64,000 bases of DNA from Desarmillaria ectypa. Lineage: Eukaryota; Basidiomycota; Agaricomycetes; Agaricales; Physalacriaceae. The notes below the pieces were generated by a model, which saw nothing but the letters and a program-made list of their open reading frames with translations, was not told where the DNA came from and did no database searches. Location: assembly GCA_030407005.1 (NCBI GenBank), contig JAUDYN010000005.1:3224001-3288000 (forward strand), written 5' to 3'. This document shows positions 32,099 to 44,837 of this stretch, piece by piece. Numbering within the stretch: the first letter of the stretch is position 1; every line of letters begins with the position of its first letter. Both the position numbers and the translations under genes were made by a program.

Positions 32099-32996
32099 AT
32101 GACTTCTGCCATTGCTGCTTTGACTATAGGCCTACTGTCAAATCTGTCAAATGTCCCCACATTAAACACATCTAGTGACAACTGGTCCATCTTCTACCTC
32201 TGCTTTTCCACTGGTGTCCAAGCCAAAGAGAAATGGGATCACTTTGATGGATCAAAGCCCTGACCCACTCTTGCTGCATCCACAATGGCTCTTATGGCTG
32301 AGCTAGATGAATGGGAGAAAGACAAGGCTGTAGCCAAGAACCTCCTGCTCTCAAAGATCCCTGACTCAGTTGCTATGAAGATTCAGCATCTCTCCACAGT
32401 TGCTGAAGCCTGGACAAAGATTGAAAAGGAGTTTACCAATAAGAGTGGCTACACACAGACTGACCTTCAGCAGCAGTTTATGGAGTTGCATTGCCCAGCC
32501 AAAGGCAACATTCATGAGTTTCTTGACAGCCTGTCAACAAAATGGGAGTCATTAGCTTCTGTCAGTGTTATCATCAAGGAGAAGGATTATTGCTCAATAA
32601 TTCTCATCTCTATCCCCCCTATCTTGCCAAGCATGCATTGACTCTCCTTATAGTGGCAAAGCTTTTCAGTTTCAACAAGGAAGTCGATCCTGAGAATCTG
32701 ATTTATGTCATTTCTGAGGAATATGACTGGCTGGAGTGCAAGTGAGCCAAGCATAGCTGGCAGTCTAGAAAAGGAAAGGACTTGGAGCAAGATGAAGCTA
32801 TGTCTGTGTCATCCAGCTCAGGTGGCAATAAGAAGAGCAAGAAACCCAGCAAGAAATTTTGCTGGGGATGCAGGAAGGAAGGGCACTTCAAAAACAAATG
32901 CCCTAATAAGAAGTCATCAGATAACAATGGCAAGGCTTCTGGATCAAAGGGAGAAATAGCCAACATGGCTGAAGAATCATTGAATTCAGACTAGAA
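32099..32996 (+). pseudogene. Copia Gag with CCHC zinc knuckle
   Basis: Frame from an ATG at 32099 (MTSAIAALTIG). A TGA follows after KWDHFDGSKP; the frame then continues with ELDEWEKDKAVAKNLLLSKI and the UBN2-type Gag core (AEAWTKIEKEF, DLQQQFMELHCPAKGNIHEF). An extra C in a C-run near 32617 shifts the frame. The knuckle CWGCRKEGHFKNKC (about 32860-32902) is intact. Confidence 0.75.
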
Positions 32997-32999
32997 AGC

Positions 33000-34450
33000 C
33001 AGCAGTGCATTTGAGGTTGATGATGCTAGCAACATGCCATTGCTGGCTGCAGTCTCTGAGTCAGATGAGTCTGAAGTTGAGAGCTTATCAGAGAACTTGG
33101 GGGATAAAGATAATGGTGCTGATCTTTTTTCAGAGATTGGTGACAAGTCATAGGATGAGCTGAGCAGCATGTTGTCCTTAGATGTTGACTAAAGTGATGT
33201 AAACTCCTTTGTTAACAGAGAATTGGATGCCACATCTGGCATGCTGACTTTAGAGAAGGTATCTGCTTCTGATGAGTCAGTTGCAGCTGTTATCAATGTG
33301 GCAAACTCACCTGATGACTGAGTTTGAACTGAACTTTATGACTCTGGCTGTATGTGCCATATTTCCTCATACTGCAAGGATTTCAACTGATTCCAGTCTA
33401 TCCCATCTAAGGTATTCTATGCTGCAAATACTCAAAAATTTTCTGCAGCCAGAAAGGGCAAGATGAGCATTGATGTGCCAAATGATGTAAATGCAAGCAA
33501 CCTGCAACTTACTAAGGTCATATACTCTCCTGAAGTTGGCTATACACTCATCTCAGTTGGCTGACTTGATGATCTTAGTTTCAAGTTGACTTTTGACAGT
33601 AGAAAATGCATCATTCATGCACCAGATGGAGAGATGGTTGGGGTTGTCCCTAAGGATAATGGCAGCCTATATTAGGTTCATTATGAGAGAGATTCAGCTG
33701 GAGCAGCTGAGAAGGTGCTTACTTTAGACCAATTGCACTGCTGTATAAGTCACATTTCACCTGAAGTTGCTCATTGTCTGATTGAGAAGGCTTTGTGACA
33801 GGGATAAAGCTTGACAAGTTATCTGAGGAGCTGCAGTTCTGTGAGTCATACATTTATACTAAGGCTACATGAAAGCTGGTATCCAAGGTATGAGGGAGAG
33901 AATGCTCAACTAAAATTAGAGGCAAAATTCAATCTGATTTATAAGGACCTGCACCTGTGGAATCCCTATATAAATGCTGTTACTTTATCTCATTCATTGA
34001 TAACAGCACCTATTGGGCATACCTCAAGTTCTTACACCAGAAGAGTGAGACTTTCATAGTGTACAAGGCCTATGAAGCTTGCATCCACATCTAGCACAAA
34101 TATCCTGTAAAAATCCTCCATTCAGACCATAGAGATAAATACATTGACAAGGCATTTATCTTGTATCTCAAGAATGCTGAAACTGCAAGAAAGATGACTG
34201 TGCATAATATGCCACAGCACAATGGGGTGGCTAAAAGATACAATCATATAGTTATTGAGAAGGTCAGGGCTATGCTGCATTTGAGTAGCTTACCTCACTT
34301 CCTATAGGCCAAGGCTGTTCACTATACTGTCTGAGTTCTTAACAGAATATCAATGAAGGCCCTGCATAGGAAGACTCCTTATGAGGCTGTCACAGAGAAG
34401 AAGGCCAATCTAAAAGGGTTGCAAGAATAGAGAGAGAAGTGCTGAGTACA
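33000..34450 (+). pseudogene. Copia pre-integrase and integrase region
   Basis: Recognisable fragments in order are LDQLHCCISHISPEVAHCLIE (pre-integrase, about 33725, with decayed His/Cys ligands), then KILHSDHRDKYIDKAF and HNMPQHNGVAKRYN (catalytic core, about 34110-34260), and LHRKTPYEAVTEKK (about 34365). Stops interrupt all parts. Confidence 0.65.
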
Positions 34451-35039
34451 CCTCAAGACTAAGGCCATGAAGCTGGGTAGCCATGTACATGAGAGTTGGT
34501 AGATTGAGTTCAATGAAATAAGCAATGGATCCTGCATCTACTGGCCAGAGAGAAAAATGGTGTCCATTGAGTGAAATATCTATTTTAATATAACTTATAT
34601 CTCTGCTAACAATCTTGAGAGAGAGGAAGATATTGAGTTACACAAGATTCCATCAATGTCAAAAGCTCAGCCCAACCCACCTACTGTACCACAGACAATA
34701 TCTACCCTCAAAGCCTAGCCTACAGTCCAACCCATAGTTGAAGAAACCTATTCCCAATGCACTCAAAAGCCTAGCTAGTGGGTGTTAGACCTTATCTCTG
34801 GTAAAGATAGCATATCAGCACACCTAAGCAATCCTGTAGTATCTGTTGGTGTTCAGCTATCAGCCATCAATAAAAATAATATACCTCTCAAGTTTGAGGG
34901 GGAGGGAGAAGCAGATTGGTTAATGTTACTTAATGATGCAGATTTTCTTAAGAAGTACACTATAGCTATTTCAACAGCCAATGCAGAAGTCTTAGAGCCA
35001 TATAGTCTAGCTGAAGTGAAGCATCAACCTGATTAGCCT

Positions 35040-36020
35040 TTGTGGGAAGATACAATCTAAAAAGAGCTTGCAATATTGAAGGCTGCAGAGACTTGGGAGA
35101 TTGTTGATAAGCCAGTCAGAGCAAATATTATGGGCTCAAAGTGGGTCTTTTGAATCAAGAAGGATGCTGATGGAGGCATAGTCAAGTTCAAAGCTTATTT
35201 AGTAGTGTAAGGGTTCTCACAAGTATCTGGCATCAATTATTTCAACACTTATGCTCCCATTACAAGGCTTGCATCAATCTGTTCTATCCTTGCCATGGCT
35301 GCAGCATTTGATCTTGAGCTCCATCAGATTGATATCAAGGGTGCATACTTGAATGGAAAGCTCACCAACAAAGAAATCATCTATATGCACCAACTTTCTG
35401 GCTATCCTGAGTCTGGCTCTCATCCTAGGCAAGTCTGCCATCTCATAAAGACTCTGTATGGATTGAAGCAGAGTGGCCATCACTGGTACCAATGTCTCAT
35501 TGAGATTTTGGTGGAGAAGCTGGGATTCAAGCAGTGTGACATTGATCAAGCTATGTTTTACAAACAGGAGGGCTAAAATTTGACTGTCATTGCTGTCCAT
35601 GTTGATGACTGCACCATTGCAGCATCATTATTGCATCTGGTGCAAGAGGTGAAGGAAGGAATGGCAAAATATGTGGAAGTCATGGATTTGGGGGAGCTGT
35701 ACTGGATTCTTGGCATTGAGATCATATATGACTATAAGTCATGCTCTATTTCTCTCTTGCAATGCTTGTATATTGATGCTATTACTCATCATTATGGCTT
35801 TGAGGATCTCAAGCCAGTCTCCACACTAATGGACACTAATATCTGCTTGTCTTCTTTTTCTGCACTAGCCTCTACCAGAGAGATTGCAGCTATGAGAGAC
35901 ATCTCTTACAGGGAGTCTGTTAGTTTATTAATCTGGGTCATACTCAGAATGTGCCCTGATATTGCATTTGCCATAACAACAGTCTCAAAATACTCAACAG
36001 CTGCTGCAGAGGCTCATTAG
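35040..36020 (+). pseudogene. Copia reverse transcriptase (RVT_2)
   Basis: Contains ETWEIVDKPVRANIMGSKWV, NYFNTYAPITRLASI, LHQIDIKGAYLNGKL, LIKTLYGLKQSGHHWY and IAVHVDDCTIA, where VDD is the catalytic pair. TAA stops occur in V*GFSQVSG (expected Gln) and after KQEG. RNase H follows. Confidence 0.75.
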
Positions 36021-36056
36021 AGGGCTGTAAAGCACATCTTTTGCTATCTAAAGAGC

Positions 36057-36563
36057 ATGAGGGATTACTGGTTAATGTTTGGAGAAAATGAAAAGGTTTT
36101 GAAGGGATTTGTAGATGCAGATGGGAGTATGGCTGAGGACAGGCATGTCATTACTGGGTATGCTTTTCTGCTGAATGGTGGAGCTGTCTCATGGTTGTCT
36201 AAAAAGCAGGAGATCATCTTATTTTCAACCATGGAGTCCAAATATGTGGCCACAACACATGCATCGAAGAAGGCACTCTGGCTTCACAGCCTGCTCTCTC
36301 AAGTCTTCTCACTAATTACTAAAGCTACAATCTTATTCTCAGACAACTAGTCCACCATTGCACTCTTGAAAGACTACCAGTATCATGCTCAAATAAAATA
36401 TATCAATATTCATTTTCACTTTATTTGCTGGGTCATTAGCAAAGGATCCCTTCATCTCATTTATTGTCCCACTAAGGACATAGTTGCTGATGCTCTCACC
36501 AAGTCTTTACTTTCAGCCAAGGTAAAGCACTTTGCTGCTGAACTCAGACTATACTCTACTTGA
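36057..36563 (+). pseudogene. Copia RNase H
   Basis: Has LKGFVDADGSMAEDRHVITG, GAVSWLSKKQEIILFSTMES and a C-terminal HFHFICWVISKG...DIVADALTKSL, typical of the copia RNase H end. A TAG after FSDN breaks it. Confidence 0.75.
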
Positions 36564-36570
36564 GGGAAAG

Positions 36571-36809
36571 TGTTGGATTAGCAAGCATGAGCTCCATCAT
36601 ATCCCACTGGCTGAGCTGTATATCTCTTTATATTGGGATGGACTTTATATATTGGACATGAGCTGTCTAGCACCCTCACCATATTTTTGCTTATTACTAT
36701 GCTATGTGAGGGTGAGTATCTACCTATGCTACCTCATTTATCTTACTGATTGATATTTATAGTCTATAAGTTAGCTAACAGTATATTCTATTAGGTCTAT
36801 GAATGAATA
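36571..36809 (+). repeat. 3' LTR of the copia element
   Basis: Starts TGTTGGATTAGC and ends ATGAATA, where the terminal CA appears decayed to TA. Confidence 0.85.
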
Positions 36810-36820
36810 TATGTTAAATT

Positions 36821-37174
36821 TATTATGATTTTTCTGTTTTTCATTATCTTATCTGATATCTTATTGCTATTCTTATTTAATATCACTTGTCCATTGATAA
36901 TACCATCGATTTTCTCATGCTGTCACTATATTCTTAACCATCTGACCACATTCATTTTACAAACATGCAGTTTTCTAAGTTTCATGCATGATATACATAT
37001 GGATCACTTTATTATTAGTTCTCCAGTTTTCAGTATGTAAGTAGTGTACTTTTCATATATATTCTCTCATTCCAAGATCTTCACTGCTCTTCTACCATGG
37101 GTGATTGTCTGAACATGAGACAGCCCAGGAGTCAGCATCTGATCTAAAGATCACATGTAAACAGGGTCTTAATA
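36821..37174 (+). repeat. 5' LTR of gypsy copy 1
   Basis: Begins TATTATGATTTTTCTG (consensus TGTTATGATTTTTCC, first G decayed) and ends GTCTTAATA. The segment complementary to the primer site is lost in a 35-bp deletion near 37065. Confidence 0.75.
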
Positions 37175-37187
37175 TTAGTCAAAAGAT
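37175..37187 (+). promoter_or_regulatory. Self-primer binding site, gypsy copy 1
   Basis: TTAGTCAAAAGAT directly follows the LTR. It equals the TTAGTCGAAAGAT of copy 5 with CG changed to CA. Confidence 0.6.
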
Positions 37188-37240
37188 TTTCCAACCACTT
37201 CATCACTGCTAGACATGACAAAGCAAAAACCTTATACTAG

Positions 37241-37380
37241 AAAAATGAGAAAACTGACAAACAATCACTCTCAGTACCACTATTGGTGATGCAATTTTAC
37301 TAGTAGTTTTCATCACACTTTTTATACTAGCCTATGAAGAAGAACTATGGGAGTGTCTATGCTGAAAGCAGAACAGAAGG
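37241..37380 (+). pseudogene. Gypsy copy 1: Gag N-terminal hydrophobic segment
   Basis: In the conserved frame the translation is QTITLSTTIGDAILLVVFI then TLFILAYEEEL. A stretch of about 22 hydrophobic residues is flanked by basic (K/R/Q/N) and acidic (EEE) ends. The same segment occurs at the same place in copies 3, 4 and 5. Confidence 0.5.
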
Positions 37381-38559
37381 CCCCAACTTCCCCCACATCC
37401 TCCTTATTATTCCCTGCATGTCCTCAGAAGACCCAAACCCATCTGGCTGGTTCTCTCAAATATGGATGTCAAAAGCCAAGAAGAAGATGTCTCCTGCCTC
37501 TGGGTCAGCTTTGTGAATTCCTCTGAGGAGTTTCCGATGCACAGCAGGACCCTCATCAGCACTAATCACTGGGTGGAACAATCCACCTCTCCCACTCCAG
37601 AACACCCTCAGAATATATGGGCTATACTCCAAGGCTGTGAGTCCCTCCCTCCCCCATATACTCTGCCCATCTGTCTAACCCATCAAAGAGTATGACCAAT
37701 AAACTGTTCCAGGATGGATAATGCCTATCCCTGCAATCACTTCTATGGCCCTTAGGCTATCACCACCTAAAAAAGAGGCTTCTAGCCCAGTGAAGGCACA
37801 GACTCTTTCTCCTCACTTCTCTTTATTGATATCATTGATGATAACTCCTCCAATGCTAAAACCTCAGCTGCTCCCCTCCCCTCTAACAGCCTCTTTAATA
37901 TTGATGAGGCTGATTATGAGTGGTCTGACCTTTCAGCCATCGACAGAGGTTTATTTGGCCTCTTTAGGACCACTGTCTGAGAGTTATGACATATTGACAT
38001 GGAGGCTAGAACAGCATGGCCTCAAATCCATCCAGACATGGATAAGTGGTTGGCCTTTAACAGGGGTGACCCAATACAGAAACCCAATCTGAGTCCCAAT
38101 ATTTGCACCTGCATACAGGCCAACCAATTCTATGAGCTTTACCCACCTGCTGCAGAGGACTTAGCCCCTGGGCTATAGCCAAGAACAATAGAGGAGCAGC
38201 ATATATTGAGATGGGCTCTTAAAGAACTGGAGAGAAAGGAGGCTAACTGACAAGAATAGGTGGGGCCCAGAGCCCAATTTCAATAGCTTTATATATCTGA
38301 CAGGCTATTATGGCAGGCTGGACTCTTTCCAGCTCTAATATATAAATTACCCCTCTTATCTACTTAATACTCCAGCTATACAGCTGCAACCCCTTTCTAA
38401 CTCACCACCACAAAGGCAAGTCTGACAAATCAGCTACCACCCTCATCAGGGTGGCAGCATTCTATTTGTAGGCACAGAAGAAGAACCTGAATCAAGCACC
38501 ACCACCTCTGTAGCACCACCACAACCTATAGTGGAAGAAGTTTTACAAGCAGCTAGAAG

Positions 38560-39600
38560 TGAGCTAGCTGAAAAGAAACAACATATCCAGCAGATACATC
38601 AAGAACTTGCTGAAGCAGAGGCTGCCAGAGATTTGCATGCTGAAACCTTCAGAATTGGTGAGAAAAGAAAAGAACTAGAGCAGGACAGACCAACAGAACC
38701 CTCATGAGGATCACCCACTCTAAGGCCAGATCAATTCTTGATCCCAAGACTGCTCTAGGAAAGAGTCTATCAGACTCCTTACCAAATCCTATTGGGAATG
38801 CCCCTGATGATACTCTATACATGGACATCAAACCTATCCTTGTGCAACCCCCAAAGCTATTCAAAGGGGAGCATGATGACATTGAATGCTTTATAGGCAA
38901 TTGCATTGCCTATTTTAAAGTGTTCTGACACTATTTTCAGACACTATCACATCTGATACTATTCATGACTTCCCACTTCAAGGGAGCCACCAAGGACTGG
39001 TGGGTCTACAAGAGACCTGAATTTTGGATCAAAGATACCTAGAATAGTATCTTCACTCATTTCTGTTACCCCTCCTAGGAGGATTTTATCAACATGGTGA
39101 CTCAACAATTTCAGAACCTGGCCATTAAGGAGGTTCATGAGAAGTGCATGTTTGACTTGTGTATGAGAACTCAACCAGCCTCCCACTACTTCCAGAAACT
39201 GGAAGAAGAGGCCAAGCTGGCAGATCGGTGAACCAATAAACATCACTGAGATGTGATGGTCAAGACTATCTGTCTAGGAGTCCTCTTATTATACACTACA
39301 TTCATTTTTAACATGGGCATCAATATTCTCTACACCTATCCAGAAGCACTGGTTCCAATCAGGACTCAGATACAGGCTAATGGACAACATACAGAGGCTT
39401 AGAACAGCCAATGGAGGTAGACCAAAAGGCAGAAGGTCAATGCTTCCAATGCAATAAGAAGGGCCATATGGCCAAGGATTGCCCTAAGAAAAGAAAATAC
39501 AGAGATATTCAGTCAGTAGATGCAGCTAATGTAGTGGAAGGCACTATAGCTAAGATTGAGGAGACAAAAGAGTAGGTTGACAAGGGTTTAATTTCTTTTG
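38560..39600 (+). pseudogene. Gypsy copy 1: Gag core and zinc knuckle
   Basis: Contains FKGEHDDIECFIGNCIAYF, SHFKGATKDWWVYKRPEFW and ASHYFQKLEEEAKLA (retrotransposon Gag domain), then the knuckle CFQCNKKGHMAKDC at 39441-39482, which is intact. Stops interrupt the core. Confidence 0.75.
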
Positions 39601-40699
39601 CTCAACCAAAGCCTCTAGTGGTGAGTTCTTAGTTTCTGTAGGTTGGACTTATATGCACAATTCAGGTTATTTACATAAACAAATAAACATGTCTTTGTTA
39701 CAAACCCTGACTCTGAGTATCACTGAAGAATTGAAAAAAAACAGATACATCATCTTTTTAGAAGATGCTAATACAATTATCTATAGTAACTCCCAAACCT
39801 CTGATAAAGAGTGGGATTTGCCAGGTGATGCTGGCACTATCTGTCCACTGGATTCTCCTCAGATGAGTCCACTGAATACTCAGGTAACACTGAGGACTGG
39901 GGCAAGTAGATGGGACACTCTTAGGCCTCTAAAGCCAAAAGCCCCCATGCCCCTGCTTAAGAAGCCAAGTCTAACTTTACTAGGGTTGGTGGAGAATATA
40001 AGTCCCTACCAAGGGCAGTATCAAAGATCCACTGAAACTATGATCAGGACACCTGACTTGTGGAATTCCTAGAAGAATCTGATTAGGAAACAGGTAAAAA
40101 CTGCCTTACCTGATCAAGACACTGACTGGAGAAAAAGCAATCTGCCAGACTCAGTAAGAAAGAAACTGGTTAATTTATTGGTGCTGATGGAATCTGGTTC
40201 CAATAATATGGAATGAATGCTGACTTCACCAGTTGACACCTCCAAAGAGGATGGTGATGCTCTAACCTCATTGCAAGCAGTGGCAGCTGAAGAAAAGGGG
40301 ATATTCTATGCTTGGAAACCTGCTAGTGCCTAGATAGTAGAAAGAGGGCATTCTTGCAGAGTAACCATTGTTGAAATACCCAATGAAGAGGATGATATGG
40401 CTTTCCTAATCTGAAAAGCACAACAGTCTAGATCAAGTCCACCAACTCTGACACCCAAAACTGAAAACTCATCTAACAAGAGAGTATCTGATCACATGTG
40501 GTACAAACCATTTAGAGTTGATTGGACTCTTCACACCATCCATACTATTAAGAACTTGGCTATCACCAAAGCTGCTCTTTTTATGTGAGTTCATCCTAAA
40601 TGACTCAGAGAGATCACTGATAAGCTTGTAATAAGCCTACAAACTGGAGAGAGCCAGGCAAGGGAACAACTCTATAAACTCCAAGAACTGATCCAGTAT

Positions 40700-41143
40700 A
40701 TCTATAGAACCAAAAGTCCTGGTCAGGACTTCATAGTGGATATCCAACTCATCCCATACATGAGGAAGAAGGCCCTTACCACAAGAGCTCTACTAGATAG
40801 TGGCTGCACCAGTAGCTCTATCAATCGAATGTATATCCTTCAACACCAGTTGGACACCCAAAAAGCCACTGCCCTTATTCCTGTATACAATGCTGATGGA
40901 ACCTATAATAAGGTGAGTAATATCACAGAGTTCATAAAACTCAGAATGACTATTAGTGGTCATACTGAATGCATTGACTTAGCAGTCATGGATCTCAGCT
41001 CTAAGACAGTCTACTTGGGCCATGATTGGCTTAAACACTATAATCTGGTAATCAATTGGAAAACCAGAATGATGATCTTTGGACATTGTCAATGCATCAA
41101 GAACTTCCTTCCACTCTCCAACTCTGATGATGAAGACAAATAG
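40700..41143 (+). pseudogene. Gypsy copy 1: retropepsin-type aspartic protease
   Basis: An open stretch with RALLDSGCTSSSIN (active-site DSG), FIKLRMTISGH and VYLGHDWLKHYN. This is the best preserved part of the element. Confidence 0.75.
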
Positions 41144-41229
41144 GATGAAGAACTGGAGGATGGTGAAACCATTCTTGCAGTTAATATGCATGAAGAGCTT
41201 ATCATCTGAGCCATACATCATGCAAATAA

Positions 41230-42720
41230 ATTAGCAGCTGCTGCTAATGCTGAGAAGCCAAAGAAAACTTTTGAGAAAATGGTACCTCTCCAGTATCAAA
41301 GCTTTAGAGATTTATTCTCTAAAGACAGCTTTGACAAACTCTCTGAATGAAAACCCTGGGACCATGCCATCAAGTTAGTCCCTAATGCAAAATCTACCCT
41401 GGACTATAAAGTCTATCTGCTCAACTGGAATGAGCAAGAACAACTTGACAAGTTCTTGGATGAGAACTTAGACTCAGGATGAATTCATCTCTTGAAATCC
41501 TCTTTTGTCTCTCCATTCTTCTTCATCAAGAAGAAAGATGGTTTTTTATGACTCATTCAAGACTATCAAAAACTGAATGAGATGACAATAAAGAACCATT
41601 ATCCCCTTTCTCTGATTTCAGAACTCATTGACAAACTTTGAGGAGCCAAATACTTCTCCAAGTTAGATGTTTATTGGGGATATAACAACATACACATTCA
41701 TGAAGGAGATGAAGAAAAAGCTGCATTTAGAACTAACTGAGGATTATTTGAACCCACAGTTATATTCTTTGGCCTCATGAATTCACCAGCCATGTTTCAG
41801 TGAATGATGAATGACATTTTCAAGGATCTTATCACTGGAGGAAAAGTAACCATTTATCTTGATGATATCTTAATCTTCACTAAAACCTTGAACAAATATT
41901 GATGAGTGGTATGACAAGTTCTCTAATGACTTTGGGAGAACAAGCTATTCCTTAAAGCAGAGAAATGTGAATTCAAAGTACTTGAAACTAAGTACCTAGG
42001 AGTAATCATCAGTGAAGATGCCATTTGCATGGATCCAGTTAAAACAGCAGGAATCGCAGAATGGCCAACTCCAACTAAGAAAAAAGAGTTACAGTCATTC
42101 CTAGGATTCACAAACTTTTACTGAAAATTCATATGTGATTATTCCAAGATCATTCAACCTCTTATGCAACTCACCAGAAAGGCCAAATGGAGTTGGAGAA
42201 ATGAACAAGAACAGGCATTCCTTCAACTCAAGTCATTGATGGCAACAAATGTTATCCTAACCATTTTATCAGATGAGGGAAAATTCAGAGTCAAAGCAGA
42301 CTCAAGTGATGGAGCCATTGGCACCATCCTGAGTCAGAAACAGCATGGGAAATGGAGGCTGGTCACTTTCATGTCCAAGGCATTGACCACTACTGAATAC
42401 AACTATGAAATCTACAATAAAGAGTTGCTGGCAATCATGCTCACTCTAGAAGAATAGTGACACTATTTGATAGGCATCAAAGAAGAGATTGAAATCTGGA
42501 TGGATCATCAGAACCTCCAGTATTTCCACAAACCACAGAAGCTGAACCATCAACAAGCTTGATGGGTCACTGAGTTGGCTGAGCATTACTTTACTCTCCA
42601 ACATAAGGTGGGAACTGCCAACAAAAAAGCTGACTTACTCAGTCACTGTGATAACCATGACCAGAGAAAGGAGGACTATTACAATGTGATAGTTCTCATC
42701 CCTGAACACTTTTGCACACT
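41230..42720 (+). pseudogene. Gypsy copy 1: reverse transcriptase and RNase H
   Basis: Has FIKKKDGFL, a block with KYFSKLDVYWGYNNIHI, FFGLMNSPAMFQ and the catalytic [11 protein letters not shown] (about 41850-41880). RNase H follows (WRNEQEQAFLQLKSL, KADSSDGAIGTIL, YEIYNKELLAIML). Stops such as FRTN*GLFEP and LSE*KPWDHAI sit where related copies need Arg. Confidence 0.8.
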
Positions 42721-42889
42721 CATCCTATCTACAATGAATAAACAGGTCAAATATATAAGAGATGCTACTCAACACAAGGACCAGTGGGACCAGAGAATAG
42801 CAAAATCCCTTAACTATGAAAGAGGAATCACACAGAAAGATAGAATCCTCTACTATGATGAATGTATCTATATCCCACAAGACAACTCC

Positions 42890-44190
42890 CTCTGAGGAGA
42901 AATCATCAGCTGACACCATGATCACATCATAGCCAGATATCCAGGTATAGCCAAGACAGCTGAGCTAGTACTCTGAGAGTACTGGTGGCTAAAGTTGAGA
43001 AAGGACATCAAGATATATGTTAAAGGATGCAAAACCTGTCAACAAGCAAAAAGTGATATGCAGGCTAAAGCCTCTCCACTTCACCCAAACACACCTCTCT
43101 CTAGACTCATATCTTGGTCAATATGATTATAGGACTCCCAGAGTCAGATGGATATGACACCTTACTGGTAATTATAGATCAATTCTCAAAAGCAATCATC
43201 CCAGTAGTCTGTCATGAAGAACTATCTGCAGAAGGGTGGGCCCAAATTCTCTGTGATCACATATATATGAAGCATAAGATGCTGCAAGTAGTCATTTCAG
43301 ATCAAGAACCACAGTTTGTCTTGATCTTTATGAAGGAATTATATTGGATGCTCAATATTTCTCAAAACATATCCATGACTTACTATCCCTAGACAGACAG
43401 ACAAACAGAACAAGTTAATTAGGAGATTGAAAAATATCTCTGGATCTTCATTAACTATCATCAAATGGACTGGAACAAATGGCTACCATTAGCAGAATTT
43501 GCTCATAATGATCAGATTCACTCTGCCATGAGTAAAAGCCTCTTCATGATTATATACAGCCAAAATCCCTGACTTCTCTCAGACTCAACTCAAGCAACTC
43601 CATTCACAAATCCAGCTGCTATAGAGTTTACTGAAACTATGGCACAAGTACATAAGGAAGTGCATGACACATTAGAAAAGGCTGCAATGCAAACGAAGCA
43701 ACAATACAACAAAGGAAAGCAGACAGCATGAGAATACCAAGTAGGTGACAAGGTTTGGCTTAATACAGCAAACCTTCATCTTTTCCAGCTCAAGAAGAAA
43801 CTTGACAACAAGTGAACAGAACCATTCATGATCCTTGAGAAGGCTGGTGCTTCAGCATACAAGCTGAAACTACCACTACATTGAAAAATTCATCCTCAGT
43901 TCAATAAGAAATTATTGATGCTGTATATCCCACCTATTTTCTCTAACCAACAACAACTGCCACCCCCACCTCCAGACCTTGTTGAAGGACAGGAGAAGTA
44001 TGAAATTGAGGAAGTCTTAGATTCATAAACCTATCAAGTTTGATCCAAGAAAGGTCAACTATCGAAAACAGTCATAGACTACTTTGTCAAGTGGAAAGGC
44101 TGGACCCGGGAACACAACTCCTGGGTTCAAGACACTGAAATGAGAAACACCTAGGAAGCAATTATAGAATATGAGAAAAACATTAACTGA
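42890..44190 (+). pseudogene. Gypsy copy 1: integrase with chromodomain
   Basis: The HHCC-type end shows GCKTCQQAK. The core shows LLVIIDQFSKA, VISDQEPQFV and QTEQVN*EIEKYL. The first catalytic Asp appears changed to Asn (VNMIIGL versus VDMVTRL in copy 4). Near 44090 FVKWKGWTREHNSWV marks a chromodomain, which in chromoviruses targets integration to modified chromatin. Confidence 0.78.
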
Positions 44191-44444
44191 ACCCTATATT
44201 CTGCCAAAATCATAACACACAAAAAGGCAGTGGTCAATATACTTGACTATAAATATTTTGAGAATGGCGATATTGCATATCTTGCTCAGTAAAAAGATGG
44301 ACTCTAGAAATGGATCATTAACTCAGACCAAGTACAATAGAAGAAGCCAGTCAATCAATATTAGATTGACTAAGCTAAATCACAACTTGAAACCCCTGAA
44401 GAAGAGCCTTAGCAGTTGGGATGACTGCTTTAATAAAGGGGTAA

Positions 44445-44837
44445 TGTTATGATTTTTCCATTTTTTTATTATCTTATCCAACATCTTATCACTATTCTCA
44501 TTCAACATCACTTGTCCATCAACAATACCATTGATTTCCTCATGCTATCATCATATTTCCAACCACCTGATCACAGTCATCTTACAGACACATGGTTCTA
44601 AGCATTTCATGCATAATATACACATGAGTGATGCTATTATTAGTTCTCAAGTTTTCAGTATATAAGTAGTGTACTTTTCATATATATTCTCCATCTTCTG
44701 ACTAAACTTAATCAATATACCTTCTACACCCATCCCAAGATCTTAGCTGCTCTCCTACCATAAGTGATTGTCCTAATGTGAGACAGCCCAGGAGTCAGCA
44801 CCTGATCTAAAGATCATGTGTAAACAGAGTCCTAACA
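44445..44837 (+). repeat. 3' LTR of gypsy copy 1
   Basis: Begins TGTTATGATTTTTCC after AAAGGGGTAA and ends CCTAACA. TATATAAG lies at 44659 and ATCTTCTGACTAA at 44693-44705, 34 bp downstream. Confidence 0.82.

Larger units (their letters stand above)
31796..36809 (+). mobile_element. Ty1/copia LTR retrotransposon, near complete, inactivated
   Basis: Two LTRs of 239 bp (31796-32034 and 36571-36809) begin TGTTGGATTAGC. A purine-rich tract GAGGGAAAG precedes the 3' LTR. The internal order is Gag with a zinc knuckle, pre-integrase, integrase, reverse transcriptase and RNase H, which defines copia. Many stops and several frameshifts disable all parts. No matching target duplication was found (CGACA to the left, TATGT to the right), so one flank may be rearranged or decayed. 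Confidence 0.88.
36821..44837 (+). mobile_element. Ty3/gypsy chromovirus, copy 1, near complete, inactivated
   Basis: LTRs at 36821-37174 and 44445-44837 flank Gag (zinc knuckle), aspartic protease, reverse transcriptase, RNase H, integrase and a chromodomain, in the order typical of chromoviruses. The 5' LTR lacks about 35 bp present in the 3' LTR. All coding parts carry many stops, mainly TGA at expected Arg. No target duplication is visible. Confidence 0.88.

Noticed and set aside
36571..37174. A single long LTR made of the copia and gypsy LTRs together
   Set aside because: The two parts have separate partners: the copia LTR at 31796 and the gypsy LTR at 44445.
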